DNA of 64,000 nt from Paenactinomyces guangxiensis (GCF_016055185.1 NZ_JAECVR010000014.1:1-64000), one strand, 5' to 3'. Positions 1-9,415 are shown, numbered from the stretch's first letter. The notes: a model not told the origin generated them from the sequence alone. Numbers and translations are program-made.

Positions 1-96
1 GATCCACTCGTTCCCATCCCGAACACGACCGTTAAGCCCTCCAGCGCCGATGGTACTTGGGGCGAAGGCCCCCGGGAGAGTAGGACGTTGCCAGGC
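1..96 (+). rRNA. rrf: 5S ribosomal RNA, 3' part (5' end outside window)
   Basis: The first 96 bases match the middle and 3' end of bacterial 5S rRNA: the loop B/C segment around CCCATCCCGAACACG, the conserved CAGCGCCGATGGTA and the 3' arm GGGAGAGTAGGACG. The 5' third is cut off by the window edge. A terminator follows directly, so this is the end of an rRNA operon transcribed on the plus strand. Confidence 0.95.
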
Positions 97-103
97 AGTC
101 ACA

Positions 104-135
104 AGGGCTAACCCATGCGGGTTAGCTCTTTTTTT
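104..135 (+). terminator. Rho-independent terminator of the rRNA operon
   Basis: Perfect 8-bp stem GCTAACCC / GGGTTAGC with an ATGC loop, extended by three further pairs, then a run of seven T. It lies 8 bases after the 5S 3' end. Confidence 0.9.
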
Positions 136-1110
136 CATATCTAAAGATAAAAATAGGTGATGGGTACATGATCATAGAACTTACTTCAATTTGAATGAAA
201 CAACGATCCTTAATATATTTTTTATAGCGAGTGATCGGTTTTTAGAAAACAGATATTTGTAAACGGTCCCGTCAATTGTGAGATGAAAACGTGCCATGCC
301 CGGTAACCGCTTATAAGGATGCCCGGGGCAAACGTTTACCTATAAAAAGAAAATGTAAGGAGCAACTTTAATTTCCCAAAAGTCAGCGATTTTGTTCCTC
401 ATATTAGATAAAATCCATCCCGCTTGACATGTAGCCCCTACGATCATGATTTTTTGCGAAACCATCACACCACAAAAGTTTCGCAATTGCCACAACAGCC
501 TATCTTGCCTGCCACTCTATGTAAAATGAAATTCAATTGCTGAGAAAGGAGAATTTGTGATTGATTTTTTTGTGGAATTTTCAACTGCTGTTGACAAAAA
601 GAGATATTGTCGAATTCATTCACTTTGGTGACTGTAGTCCCTGATCCTCTATAGTATGTGGAGAAGTGTAAGAGTGGTTAGAAAAGGTTTTTTATATTAG
701 GATGAACAGCATAATAACATTCAACTAAAAAATTATTTAAATATGATTATTATTGACATTATTGATTACTCATATTAGCCTAAAATTGATATGATTATGA
801 ATAGATTCATAAGAGATTTATTTCTTAATGTGTAACCGGTTACTTAGTATCTTTAATTAAGTGTTTCACGAAAGGAAATAACCAAATACTGGTGTCATAC
901 TTATCATATCACGATCAAGTTTAATTATGTTTTATAGGGGGAATCATACACGATTCCCATCTGCCTTAGACTCCTCCAATTATAAGGGGTTAAGGAGACA
1001 AAAAGGCTGAAAACGCCCCGGAAATATATGTGATGAGTAGCAAATGCTAAGAAGTTAGGTTTCTGCAAAGAGGCTGTTTTGAATTAGTTTGCTGAAAAGG
1101 AGAATGGTCG
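136..1110. other. 975-base intergenic region and leader ahead of rbsK; no convincing gene
   Basis: AT-rich stretch without an ORF that has both coding character and a good start. It holds a candidate promoter and LacI/cre-like operator (786-844), a weaker cre-like sequence near 258-271, and a possible 24-codon leader ORF at 557-631 (GTG start, AAGGAG five bases upstream). About 265 bases lie between the operator and rbsK, long enough for an untranslated leader, but I see no recognised riboswitch. The rbsR repressor gene that often begins such operons is absent. Confidence 0.6.
786..844 (+). promoter_or_regulatory. Candidate rbs promoter with LacI-type/cre-like operator
   Basis: TTGATA at 786-791 and a poor -10 (ATAAGA at 809-814) with 17-base spacing. 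Just downstream, 831-844 is TGTAACCGGTTACT, whose inner 12 bases form a perfect palindrome. It matches the catabolite-responsive element consensus TGWAANCGNTNWCA at all but the last position and also suits a LacI-family regulator such as RbsR. The operator is clear; the promoter assignment is weak. Confidence 0.6.
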
Positions 1111-2049
1111 ATGGGCGCCAAATCTAAGATCGTGGTTGTTGGAAGCCTGAATATGGATGTAGTGGTCAAAGCAAAACGCCCCCCGCGGATGGGTGAAACT
1201 ATTTTGGGAGACGAAGTCCACTTTGTACCTGGGGGAAAAGGAGCCAATCAGGCGGTGGCGGCTGCTAAGCTGGGATCGGAAGTAACGATGATTGGATCTG
1301 TGGGGCAAGATCCGTTTGGTCATTCACTTTTAAGGTCTTTGCAGGAACAGGGGATTCGCAGCCAAACGGTGAGAGTATTGCCGGGTGTACCAACAGGAGT
1401 GGCTTCCATTATCCTGGCACAGGAGGATAACTGTATCATTGTCGTATCAGGAGCTAATTCACATTGTCAGCCCGAACATGTGGCGGAATATCAAGAGTAT
1501 ATAAAAATGGCTGATGTCGTGTTGCTGCAACTGGAAATACCCCTGGATACGGTACAGTATGCCGCCCAACTGGCCAAAGAGCTTGGGAAAACAGTTATTC
1601 TCAATCCGGCTCCGGCACAAAACTTGCCTGATACGTTGCTTCGGAATGTGGATTATATTACGCCAAATCAGTCTGAACTAGAGCTTTTAACAGGTATATC
1701 TCCGGAAAAAGAAGGCCTGGAGGCCGGCATGAACCAATTGCTGAAGCGTGGTGTCAGACATGTCATCACAACGTTGGGCAGAGAAGGAGCGGCAGTATTG
1801 TCATCAGGGGAGCCTTTGGTGAGGGTTGCAGGATATCGAGTGCCGGTGGTGGACACGACCGGGGCTGGTGATGCTTTTAATGCAGGTCTCGCTTGTGCGC
1901 TGGCCGAACAAAAAAGAGTCAAGGCTGCCATTGATTTTGCGGGAAAAGTGGCTGCGCTGGCAGTGACCAAGCTGGGCGCACAACCCGGGATGCCGACCCG
2001 TGCAGAGGTAAACTGTACCTTTTTTGAACGAGGAGCAGATGCTACATGA
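1111..2049 (+). CDS. rbsK: Ribokinase
   Basis: A 312-aa PfkB-family sugar kinase that phosphorylates D-ribose to ribose 5-phosphate with ATP in the cytoplasm. The N-terminal substrate-binding stretch GSLNMD and the GGKGANQAVAAA motif are present. The C-terminal signature DTTGAGDAF holds the anion hole and the catalytic Asp. Length is usual for the family. The ATG follows AAAAGGAGAATGG at a normal distance. It is the first gene of rbsKDACB and its stop overlaps the rbsD start by 4 bases, which implies translational coupling. Its product supplies ribose 5-phosphate for PRPP, used by the pur operon downstream. Confidence 0.97.
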   Translation: MGAKSKIVVVGSLNMDVVVKAKRPPRMGETILGDEVHFVPGGKGANQAVAAAKLGSEVTMIGSVGQDPFGHSLLRSLQEQGIRSQTVRVLPGVPTGVASIILAQEDNCIIVVSGANSHCQPEHVAEYQEYIKMADVVLLQLEIPLDTVQYAAQLAKELGKTVILNPAPAQNLPDTLLRNVDYITPNQSELELLTGISPEKEGLEAGMNQLLKRGVRHVITTLGREGAAVLSSGEPLVRVAGYRVPVVDTTGAGDAFNAGLACALAEQKRVKAAIDFAGKVAALAVTKLGAQPGMPTRAEVNCTFFERGADAT

Positions 2050-2441
2050 AAAAAAACGGAATTTTAAACAGCAGAATCTCCGGAGTGGTAAGCGAACTGG
2101 GCCATACGGACCAAATTATTATCTGTGATTCCGGGCTGCCCATACCATACGGGGTTGAACGGATTGATTTAGCATTAAAGCGCGGAGTACCTTCATTTAT
2201 TGAAACTCTGGAAACAGTATTAACCGAGATGCAGGTGGAAAAAGCTTATATAGCCCGGGAGCTGGCAGTCAAAAGCCCGGAGATGCATGCCAAGTTGAAA
2301 ATCACTTTGCACCAGGCAGAGATCATTACCATTTCTCATGAACAATTAAAGGAAAGGTCAAACAATGTGAAAGCGATTATCCGCACCGGGGAATGCACTC
2401 CCTATGCAAATGTGGTTCTGCAAGCCGGAGTGATCTTTTAA
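2046..2441 (+). CDS. rbsD: D-ribose pyranase
   Basis: A 131-aa RbsD/FucU-family mutarotase that converts the pyranose form of ribose into the furanose form used by ribokinase. Typical features are the N-terminal MKKNGILNSRIS segment, the Asp-containing DSGLPIP loop and the C-terminal RTGECTPYANVVLQAGVIF. Length is normal for the family (about 130 aa). It overlaps rbsK by 4 bases and sits 18 bases before rbsA. Confidence 0.96.
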   Translation: MKKNGILNSRISGVVSELGHTDQIIICDSGLPIPYGVERIDLALKRGVPSFIETLETVLTEMQVEKAYIARELAVKSPEMHAKLKITLHQAEIITISHEQLKERSNNVKAIIRTGECTPYANVVLQAGVIF

Positions 2442-2459
2442 AGGGAAGGGAAATCCATC

Positions 2460-3965
2460 ATGACACTTCTGCTAGACATGAAAGGAATCAATAAATCTTT
2501 TAACGGGGTTCAAGTGCTGAAAAACATTGAACTAACCCTTCATTCAGGTGAAGTTCTTGCATTGCTGGGGGAAAATGGAGCAGGAAAATCAACATTGATG
2601 AAGATTTTGGGTGGTGTCTATCCAAAGGACAGCGGCCAAATCATGATCTCGCAAGAAGAACAGGAAATTCGGTCACCGCGGGATGCTTCGCGGTTAGGCA
2701 TTGCCATGATCCATCAAGAATTAAATTTGATTCCCAACTTAACTGTGATGGAGAACATCTTTCTCGGCCGCGAATTTACATATAACAAATGGAAATGGCT
2801 GAACTGGAAGATGATGCGGAAGGAGACGGAGCGGTTACTATCCCGATTGGGTGTGAGGATTGATCCGGCGGCTAAAATAGAAAATCTTTCCGTTGGGCAA
2901 CAACAGATGATAGAAATTGCCAAGGCTCTTTCTATCCGGGCGAAGATTTTGGTATTGGATGAACCTACTGCGGCACTGACTGATCGCGAGACAAAAACAT
3001 TGTTTCAAGTGATTCAATCACTCAAACAAGAAGGTGTGGGAATGATCTATATTTCTCATCGCCTGGAGGAAATTTTTCAAATTTGTGACCGGATCACAGT
3101 ATTACGGGACGGTAGCACTGTTGCTACACGGGAAACGAACCGGACAGATATGGAAGAATTGATTCGCTTGATGGTGGGACGGGAACTTGAAGAACGTTTT
3201 CCGGAAAAAAAGGCAGACTTTGGTTCTGAACGGTTACGGGTTGAGGGAGTGTCGCGAAAGGGAAAGGTAAGGGACATTAGCTTTGCGATTCACAGCGGGG
3301 AGATTGTCGGAATTGCAGGTTTGATGGGGTCAGGCAGGACGGAGGTCGCCCGCCTGTTATTCGGAGCAGATCGGATGGACAGGGGCAAAATTTATATTGA
3401 CGGTGAAAAGGTCCGCTTGAAGCATCCTGGTGATGCAATTCAAAAAGGGATTGCCTATGTAACTGAAGATCGTAAAAAAGAGGGACTGGTCTTATCTCTG
3501 TCAGTGAGAAAAAATCTATCCCTTCCCAGCTTATCTAACCTCTCGTCCTTTGGCTGGATACAAAAAAAGAAAGAAAAACATCTTACTTATTCCTTAATCA
3601 ACCAATTATCCATTCGTTCCAATGTTGATGATCAGGAAGTGCGCTTCCTGAGCGGGGGGAATCAGCAAAAAGTTGTAATTGGAAAATGGCTGGCCACCTC
3701 TCCGAAGATCTTGATCATGGATGAGCCCACGCGGGGGGTTGATATTGGCGCGAAACAGGAGATCTACCAATTAATGAATCGGTTTGCCGAACAGGGTTTA
3801 GCTGTTTTGCTTATCTCGTCCGATATGGAGGAAGTATTGGGGATGAGCGATCGGATTCTTGTTATGCATGAAGGCCGAATCAGTGGTGAATTTACCAGGG
3901 AAGAGGCAAACCAGGAAAAAGTAATGGCAGCAGCATCCGGAGGTGGAAAGAATCATGCAGTCTAA
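2460..3965 (+). CDS. rbsA: Ribose ABC transporter, ATP-binding protein
   Basis: A 501-aa protein with two fused ABC ATPase domains, as in all RbsA/MglA-type sugar importers. The first domain has Walker A GENGAGKST near residue 37, signature LSVGQQQ and Walker B ILVLDEPT. The second has the degenerate P-loop AGLMGSGRTE typical of the family, then LSGGNQQK and ILIMDEPTRGVD. It energises ribose uptake through RbsC with RbsB. An AGGGAAGGG site precedes the ATG. The 3' end overlaps rbsC by 11 bases. Confidence 0.97.
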   Translation: MTLLLDMKGINKSFNGVQVLKNIELTLHSGEVLALLGENGAGKSTLMKILGGVYPKDSGQIMISQEEQEIRSPRDASRLGIAMIHQELNLIPNLTVMENIFLGREFTYNKWKWLNWKMMRKETERLLSRLGVRIDPAAKIENLSVGQQQMIEIAKALSIRAKILVLDEPTAALTDRETKTLFQVIQSLKQEGVGMIYISHRLEEIFQICDRITVLRDGSTVATRETNRTDMEELIRLMVGRELEERFPEKKADFGSERLRVEGVSRKGKVRDISFAIHSGEIVGIAGLMGSGRTEVARLLFGADRMDRGKIYIDGEKVRLKHPGDAIQKGIAYVTEDRKKEGLVLSLSVRKNLSLPSLSNLSSFGWIQKKKEKHLTYSLINQLSIRSNVDDQEVRFLSGGNQQKVVIGKWLATSPKILIMDEPTRGVDIGAKQEIYQLMNRFAEQGLAVLLISSDMEEVLGMSDRILVMHEGRISGEFTREEANQEKVMAAASGGGKNHAV

Positions 3966-4902
3966 TTTAGCGACGACGACAAGATTTAAAATCAGCATGG
4001 TGCAAAAGATTGGTCCCTTTGTGGGATTGTTGTTGATCATTTTTGTCCTGTCCGTGATCAGTCCAGACTTCCTTACCGTTCATAACATCTTTAACGTGTT
4101 GCGGCAGATCTCGATCAATGCTCTTATCGCATTTGGAATGACTTTTGTCATTTTAACAGGGGGGATTGATTTATCGGTTGGTTCCATTCTGGCACTGTCC
4201 GGCGCTCTGTGCGCAGGGATGTTAAGCGGCGGGGCGGACCCGTGGCTGGCAGTATGCATTGCATGTATCGCAGGGACATTGATGGGTACAGTGAATGGTG
4301 TGTTTATCACAGAGGGAAAAGTAGCCCCGTTTATCGCTACTCTGGCAACCATGACGGTCTATCGCGGAATCACCCTGGTCTACACCGAAGGGAAACCCAT
4401 TTCCTTTGATAATGAGCAATTTGCTTTGCTGGGTAAAGGCTATTTTTTGGAGATTCCAATCCCGGTTTTGTGGATGACCATCTCTTTTATTCTTTTGTTT
4501 CTGATTTTGAAAAATACAACCTTTGGCCGTCATGTATATGCGCTGGGGGGAAATGAAGTAGCCGCGGCACTCTCCGGTTTGCGCATTAAACGATTAAAAA
4601 TTTATGTATACTCGATCAGCGGTTTGTTTGCGGCGATCAGCGGCATCATTCTGACCGCCAGGTTGAACTCTGCCCAGCCTACAGCCGGAACCAGTTATGA
4701 GCTAGATGCCATCGCAGCAGTTGTTTTGGGCGGAACCAGCCTGACAGGAGGGAAAGGATGGATTACCGGGACATTAATCGGTGCCATGATTATCGGCGTT
4801 TTAGATAATGGACTAAATTTATTAAATGTATCCTCTTTTTACCAGCTTGTTGTAAAAGGAGGCGTAATTTTGCTGGCAGTTTTAATTGATCGGAGAAATT
4901 AA
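3955..4902 (+). CDS. rbsC: Ribose ABC transporter, permease
   Basis: A 315-aa integral membrane permease of the BPD_transp_2 family, with many hydrophobic segments and the family motif GGIDLSVGSILALSGA near residue 65. The NEVAAALSGLRIKR loop couples to RbsA. I chose the ATG at 3955 because GGAGGT (3939-3944) lies at the right distance; an upstream in-frame GTG at 3943 overlaps that site. The start lies inside the 3' end of rbsA. Confidence 0.95.
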   Translation: MQSNLATTTRFKISMVQKIGPFVGLLLIIFVLSVISPDFLTVHNIFNVLRQISINALIAFGMTFVILTGGIDLSVGSILALSGALCAGMLSGGADPWLAVCIACIAGTLMGTVNGVFITEGKVAPFIATLATMTVYRGITLVYTEGKPISFDNEQFALLGKGYFLEIPIPVLWMTISFILLFLILKNTTFGRHVYALGGNEVAAALSGLRIKRLKIYVYSISGLFAAISGIILTARLNSAQPTAGTSYELDAIAAVVLGGTSLTGGKGWITGTLIGAMIIGVLDNGLNLLNVSSFYQLVVKGGVILLAVLIDRRN

Positions 4903-4966
4903 TGTAGCAAACATTTCAATTATTATATATTATTTTAAATAGAATACATACTAAGGAGGGTTTGCA

Positions 4967-5890
4967 TTGAGAAAGTATTTAAGCTTGTTGCTCGTTTTGC
5001 TGTTAGGGATTTCCGTCTTAACCGCATGCTCTACAGAGTCCGGTTTGGAGGCGGAAAGTAAAAAAGCGGATAAGAGTGTGAAAATCGGCTTTTCCATTTC
5101 AACTCTTAACAATCCATTCTTTGTCAGTTTGAAAGAAGGAGCCGAAAAAGTCGCTAAACAAGAAGGAATAGAGCTGATCGTAACCGATGCTCAGGATGAT
5201 ACTGCCAAACAGGTCAGTGACGTGGAAGACTTGATTCAAAAAAATGTAGATATTATCTTAATCAATCCGACCGATGGAAAAGCAGTTGTGACTGCCGTTG
5301 AATCAGCCAACAAAGCAAAAATTCCTGTGATCACTGTGGACCGTGAGGCTGAAGGCGGGGAGGTGTTATCCCATATTGCTTCGGATAATGTATCCGGAGG
5401 AAAGATGGCCGGGGAATTTATCTTGAATCAAATAGGAAATAAAGGAAAGCTGGTTGAATTGCAAGGAATCCCTGGAACCTCTGCCGCCCGGGACCGGGGG
5501 AAAGGTTTCCATCTGGCGGTGGACGGCGAGGATGGTGTTGAAGTCGTTGCCAGCCAACCTGCTGACTTTGCACGTGATAAGGGACTCACCGTAATGGAAA
5601 ACATCCTGCAAAGCCAGCCGGATATCCAGGCTGTTTTTGCTCACAATGATGAAATGGCACTAGGGGCATTGAAAGCGATCCAGGAAGCGAAGAAACAGAT
5701 TCTGGTTGTCGGCTTTGATGCTACCGATGATGCGATGGCAGCAGTAAAAAAAGGAGAATTGGGAGCCACGATCGCACAAAAACCTGGCAAAATGGGCGAA
5801 ATAGCAGTAAGTACAGCGATCCAGGCGGCACAAGGAAACAAGGTGGAGAAGTTTCATCCGGTTGAATTGGAATTAATAAAGAAACAATAA
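4967..5890 (+). CDS. rbsB: Ribose-binding lipoprotein of the ABC importer
   Basis: A 307-aa periplasmic-binding-protein type 1 domain, made as a lipoprotein: a basic start, hydrophobic core LLLVLLLGISVLTAC with lipobox LTAC, and a Ser/Glu linker. The sugar-binding core starts at KIGFSISTLNNPFF and carries the family segments NPTDGKAVV and DATDDAM. The TTG start at 4967 follows AAGGAGGG (4953-4960). It lies 64 bases after rbsC, the largest gap in the operon, and is followed by a terminator, so it is the last rbs gene. Confidence 0.95.
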   Translation: MRKYLSLLLVLLLGISVLTACSTESGLEAESKKADKSVKIGFSISTLNNPFFVSLKEGAEKVAKQEGIELIVTDAQDDTAKQVSDVEDLIQKNVDIILINPTDGKAVVTAVESANKAKIPVITVDREAEGGEVLSHIASDNVSGGKMAGEFILNQIGNKGKLVELQGIPGTSAARDRGKGFHLAVDGEDGVEVVASQPADFARDKGLTVMENILQSQPDIQAVFAHNDEMALGALKAIQEAKKQILVVGFDATDDAMAAVKKGELGATIAQKPGKMGEIAVSTAIQAAQGNKVEKFHPVELELIKKQ

Positions 5891-5940
5891 GAGAAATTCT
5901 CTTTTTGGATGGAAATATGGACAAAATCATTTACATATAG

Positions 5941-5985
5941 AGCCCAGCGAATAAAACGTGAGTTTGTCGCTGGGCTTTTTCTTTT
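5941..5985 (+). terminator. Terminator of the rbs operon
   Basis: Perfect 10-bp stem AGCCCAGCGA / TCGCTGGGCT with a 16-base loop followed by TTTTTCTTTT. It lies 50 bases after the rbsB stop and separates the rbs and pur operons. Confidence 0.92.
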
Positions 5986-6013
5986 AGCAAAGATTTAATA
6001 AAAAACGATTCAA

Positions 6014-6058
6014 AAAAACGAACACTAACAGTCATGTTCCGATTAAATGTTCGTTTTT
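6014..6058 (+). promoter_or_regulatory. Pair of PurR-type PurBoxes
   Basis: Two inverted 14-base boxes each centred on CGAA: AAAAACGAACACT on the plus strand and AAAAACGAACATT read on the minus strand, separated by 17 bases. Orientation and spacing match the tandem PurBoxes bound by Bacillus PurR upstream of the pur operon. They end 4 bases before the -35, so repression by PurR, relieved by PRPP, is expected. Confidence 0.8.
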
Positions 6059-6062
6059 ATGT

Positions 6063-6091
6063 TTGACTTCGTACATCTTCCTTGTTAAACT
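6063..6091 (+). promoter_or_regulatory. SigA-type promoter of the pur operon
   Basis: TTGACT at 6063-6068 and TAAACT at 6086-6091 with a 17-base spacer, between the PurBoxes and the riboswitch. A transcript starting near 6098 would begin just ahead of the aptamer. Confidence 0.7.
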
Positions 6092-6107
6092 GAAACTGAA
6101 ATGGATC

Positions 6108-6180
6108 TTTCTCATATATGCTTAGAAATACGGTCTAAGCGTTTCTACCAGGAAACCGTAAATTTCCCGTCTATGAGAAA
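6108..6180 (+). promoter_or_regulatory. Purine riboswitch aptamer, guanine/hypoxanthine class
   Basis: P1 pairs TTTCTCAT (6108-6115) with ATGAGAAA (6173-6180). P2 is GCTTAGA/TCTAAGC closing loop AATACGG, P3 is GGAA/TTCC closing ACCGTAA, and J2/3 reads TTTCTACC. The GG and CC of the two loops can form the kissing pairs of the family. The ligand-pairing base before TATG is C (6171), which specifies guanine or hypoxanthine. Downstream, 6185-6215 forms a 9-bp hairpin followed by T5, and its extension (6177-6184 with 6218-6225) uses the 3' strand of P1. This suggests a switching platform, though the exact terminator is not certain. Confidence 0.93.
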
Positions 6181-6317
6181 AATCCCATTTAGGTGCGACT
6201 TTTAGGCCTGGATGGTAGATTTTTCCTCCTATGCTGGATTGGGAATCTGCTGTTTGGGCTTTTTTCTGTGTATGACGGCTCTTAAATGACGAATACTGGA
6301 TGAGGGGTTTTTGAGTC

Positions 6318-6806
6318 ATGAATCAGCCAAAAATCGGAATCATTATGGGGAGCACATCTGACTGGTCAACCATGAAAAAAGCTTGTGAAGTGTTGGACGA
6401 GCTGGGAATTGACTATGAAGCAAAAGTGGTCTCGGCCCACCGAACCCCGGATGAAATGTTTCGCTACGCGGAGGAAGTGGAGGGACGAGGCATCAAGGTG
6501 ATTATTGCCGGGGCAGGGGGAGCTGCCCATTTGCCGGGCATAGTAGCAGCCAAAACGGTCTGTCCGGTCATCGGAGTGCCCATTCAATCATCTGCATTGA
6601 ACGGCTTAGACTCTTTGTTGTCCATCGTGCAGATGCCGGGGGGAGTTCCCGTTGCCACCGTTGCGATCGGTGATGCCGGTGCTGTCAATGCGGGGCTGCT
6701 GGCGGCTGAAATTCTGGCCATTCAAGAAGCAGAAATCAAGAAACGTCTCAACATCCGCCGGGAAGAGATTCGCCGGCGAGTGATAAAGGAAAGTGAGCTT
6801 TCATGA
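6318..6806 (+). CDS. purE: N5-carboxyaminoimidazole ribonucleotide mutase
   Basis: A 162-aa class I PurE, which converts N5-CAIR made by PurK into CAIR. The conserved GSTSDW motif near residue 11, SAHRTPDEM and the AGGAAHLPG loop are all present. It is the first gene of the pur operon, 137 bases after the riboswitch. The ATG overlaps no other gene upstream and the stop overlaps purK by 4 bases (ATGA). Confidence 0.97.
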   Translation: MNQPKIGIIMGSTSDWSTMKKACEVLDELGIDYEAKVVSAHRTPDEMFRYAEEVEGRGIKVIIAGAGGAAHLPGIVAAKTVCPVIGVPIQSSALNGLDSLLSIVQMPGGVPVATVAIGDAGAVNAGLLAAEILAIQEAEIKKRLNIRREEIRRRVIKESELS

Positions 6807-8014
6807 GAGAGAAACAAAAGATCCTTCTGCCGGGGCAAACGATTGGTATTCTCGGAGGCGGACAGTTGGGAAGAATGGTTATTCTGGAAGGGCGCAAGAT
6901 GGGATATCGTTTTGTCACTCTGGATCCGGCCGTCGATTGTCCGGGCGGTCAGGTGGCGGATGAGCATATTGTGGGAGCATATGACGATCTTCTGGCCGTG
7001 GAACGGCTGGCAGAGCTGTCTGATGTGATCATCTATGAATTTGAAAACCTGGATCCGGAGTTGGTCCGGCGTCTGGAACAGAAAAAACGGGTTCCACAGG
7101 GCAGCCGGCTGCTGGAGATCTGCCGCCATCGCCTGAAGGAAAAAAGAACACTGGAACATGCGGGAGCTCCTGTTGCCCGGTACACAGCAGTGGAAACAAA
7201 GGACGATGTAATATCAGCCATCGGAGAAGTAGGTTTTCCTTCTGTTCTGAAAACAACCACAGGGGGTTATGACGGTAAAGGGCAATGGATGTTGAAATCC
7301 TCAGCGGATGTAAAACGCCTGCCGCCGGAGATGTTTACACAAGGACGTTCATACATTCTAGAACAATTTGTTCCGTTTAGCAAAGAATTATCTGTGGTTG
7401 TGGCAAGAAGCAGCACGGGGGAAACATCCGCTTTTCCGCCGGTTGTCAATCTCCATCGCCATCATATTTTACACATGTCGGTCGCACCCGCACCGGTTTC
7501 CGCGGAAATTGCCGCACAAGCGGAAAAACTGGCGATCAGGATCGCGGAACATTTACAAGTGGTCGGCTTGATTGCAGTAGAAATGTTTTTGCTTGAAAAT
7601 GGGAATTTGCTGGTAAACGAGCTGGCTCCCAGACCTCATAATTCCGGGCATTATACTTATGATGCCTGTTATACTTCTCAGTTTGAGCAGTTGATCCGGG
7701 CCGTCCTCGGTATGCCGCTGGGCCCTTCTGATTCATTCTCTCCGGCGGTAATGGTGAACGTCCTGGGGGAACATACGGAAAGCTTTATGCGGGAAAGGCA
7801 CTGTTTCCCCAGTGAAGTAAAAGTTCACTGGTACGGCAAAAAAGAGGTAAAAACGGCGCGGAAAATGGGGCATGTAACGATCGTAGCCGACACTGCCGAA
7901 AAAGCGTTAGAGATTGTCCGGGAGATTTCCATTTGGCCTCCTTTGACAGATCAAGAGGAAAATGTAATAAAAGCTGAAACAAGGAAACTTCAAGAAGTGG
8001 GGAGAAGCGAATGA
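6803..8014 (+). CDS. purK: N5-carboxyaminoimidazole ribonucleotide synthetase
   Basis: A 403-aa ATP-grasp enzyme that carboxylates AIR with bicarbonate and ATP. The N-terminal Rossmann-like start [10 protein letters not shown], the ATP-grasp segment GGYDGKGQW and the C-terminal [14 protein letters not shown] motif identify PurK. It is slightly longer than the roughly 380-aa norm. It overlaps purE and purB by 4 bases at each end. Confidence 0.96.
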   Translation: MREKQKILLPGQTIGILGGGQLGRMVILEGRKMGYRFVTLDPAVDCPGGQVADEHIVGAYDDLLAVERLAELSDVIIYEFENLDPELVRRLEQKKRVPQGSRLLEICRHRLKEKRTLEHAGAPVARYTAVETKDDVISAIGEVGFPSVLKTTTGGYDGKGQWMLKSSADVKRLPPEMFTQGRSYILEQFVPFSKELSVVVARSSTGETSAFPPVVNLHRHHILHMSVAPAPVSAEIAAQAEKLAIRIAEHLQVVGLIAVEMFLLENGNLLVNELAPRPHNSGHYTYDACYTSQFEQLIRAVLGMPLGPSDSFSPAVMVNVLGEHTESFMRERHCFPSEVKVHWYGKKEVKTARKMGHVTIVADTAEKALEIVREISIWPPLTDQEENVIKAETRKLQEVGRSE

Positions 8015-9306
8015 TTGAACGTTACTCGAGACCGGAGATGGCCGCAATTTGGACAGAGGAAAACAAATTTCGTGCCTGGTTGGAAGTGGAGATTTTAGCC
8101 TGTGAAGCGTGGGCAGAGTTAGGTGTTATTCCAAAAGAAGATGTAGACAAAATCAGGCAAAATGCCCAAATCAATGTGGAACGGATCCACGAAATTGAAT
8201 TGGATACCCGCCACGACGTCGTTGCCTTTACCCGTGCAGTCGCTGAAACACTGGGAGCAGAGTCCAAATGGGTTCATTATGGTCTTACTTCAACTGATGT
8301 TGTGGATACTGCGCTGTCGTACCTGTTAAAACAAGCCAATGACATCTTGCTTAAAGATGTGGATCATCTCATTGAGGTACTCAAGGAAAAAGCGGAAGAA
8401 CATAAATATACCGTTATGATGGGACGGACTCACGGAGTTCATGCCGAACCGACTACTTTTGGGTTGAAAATGGCCCTCTGGTACGCAGAAATGAAACGAA
8501 ACCGTGAACGGCTGATCCGGGCTACGGAAACGGTACGTGTCGGGAAAATTTCCGGTGCGGTCGGAACCTATGCCAACATTGATCCTTTTGTTGAAAAATA
8601 TGTCTGTGAAAAATTAGGCTTAGAGGCTGCTCCGATTTCCACGCAGACTTTACAACGCGACCGCCACGCTGAGTATATGGCTACGCTGGCCTTGATTGCC
8701 ACCTCGTTAGATAAGTTTGCCACTGAAATCCGCGGTTTACAGAAGAGCGAAGTTCGGGAAGTGGAAGAGCCTTTCCGGAAAGGGCAAAAAGGCTCTTCGG
8801 CAATGCCGCATAAACGAAATCCGGTTGGCTGTGAGAATATCAGCGGATTAGCGCGTGTGCTTCGGGGCCATATGGTCTCCGCTTATGAAAACGTTCCTCT
8901 CTGGCACGAACGGGATATCTCCCACTCCTCCGTGGAACGGGTGATCCTCCCCGATGCCACTATTTTGCTCAACTATCTGTTGCGCCGCTTTGCCAATATC
9001 GTGAAAGAATGTACCGTTTTTCCGGATAACATGAAGCGAAATATGGAACGGACCTTTGGTCTTATCTATTCACAGCGAGTCCTCCTCAGCCTGATTAATA
9101 AAGGGTTGAAAAGAGAAGAGGCCTATGACCGTGTTCAAAAATTGGCGATGCAGGCCTGGGAAGAACAGCGGCCGTTTAAGCCTTTGGTAGAAGAAGATGA
9201 AGTGATCTCCCGTACTTTATCCCCGGAAGAAATCAACGATTGTTTCAACTATAACTATCACTTATCTCATGTGGACACGATTTTCAAACGTTTAGGCTTA
9301 AGCTGA
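8011..9306 (+). CDS. purB: Adenylosuccinate lyase
   Basis: A 431-aa fumarase/aspartase-superfamily lyase that acts twice in purine synthesis, on SAICAR and on adenylosuccinate. The family signature [10 protein letters not shown] is present, along with the catalytic-His region [16 protein letters not shown] and the [12 protein letters not shown] segment. The length equals that of Bacillus PurB. It overlaps purK by 4 bases and is followed by an unusual 202-base gap before purC. Confidence 0.97.
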   Translation: MIERYSRPEMAAIWTEENKFRAWLEVEILACEAWAELGVIPKEDVDKIRQNAQINVERIHEIELDTRHDVVAFTRAVAETLGAESKWVHYGLTSTDVVDTALSYLLKQANDILLKDVDHLIEVLKEKAEEHKYTVMMGRTHGVHAEPTTFGLKMALWYAEMKRNRERLIRATETVRVGKISGAVGTYANIDPFVEKYVCEKLGLEAAPISTQTLQRDRHAEYMATLALIATSLDKFATEIRGLQKSEVREVEEPFRKGQKGSSAMPHKRNPVGCENISGLARVLRGHMVSAYENVPLWHERDISHSSVERVILPDATILLNYLLRRFANIVKECTVFPDNMKRNMERTFGLIYSQRVLLSLINKGLKREEAYDRVQKLAMQAWEEQRPFKPLVEEDEVISRTLSPEEINDCFNYNYHLSHVDTIFKRLGLS

Positions 9307-9323
9307 GCGGAAGTCATTGATAA

Positions 9324-9377
9324 CCGGATAAATCAGGGGCTAAAGGGGAGGTTCCCTTTGCCTCCTGCTTTGTCCGG
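9324..9377 (+). other. Intercistronic hairpin between purB and purC
   Basis: A long imperfect stem: CCGGATAAATCAG (9324-9336) pairs with CTGCTTTGTCCGG (9365-9377) with one mismatch and one G-T pair. Inside it, AAAGGG pairs with CCCTTT around a GAGGTT loop. No T-run follows, so it is not a plain terminator. It may set mRNA stability or translation across the gap. Confidence 0.6.
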
Positions 9378-9415
9378 CAGAAAACCTTCATGACTTGAAG
9401 ACACAATCCTGGAAT

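Noticed and set aside
258-271. cre-like TGTAAACGGTCCCG
   Set aside because: Two mismatches in conserved positions and not palindromic; the site at 831-844 is far better.
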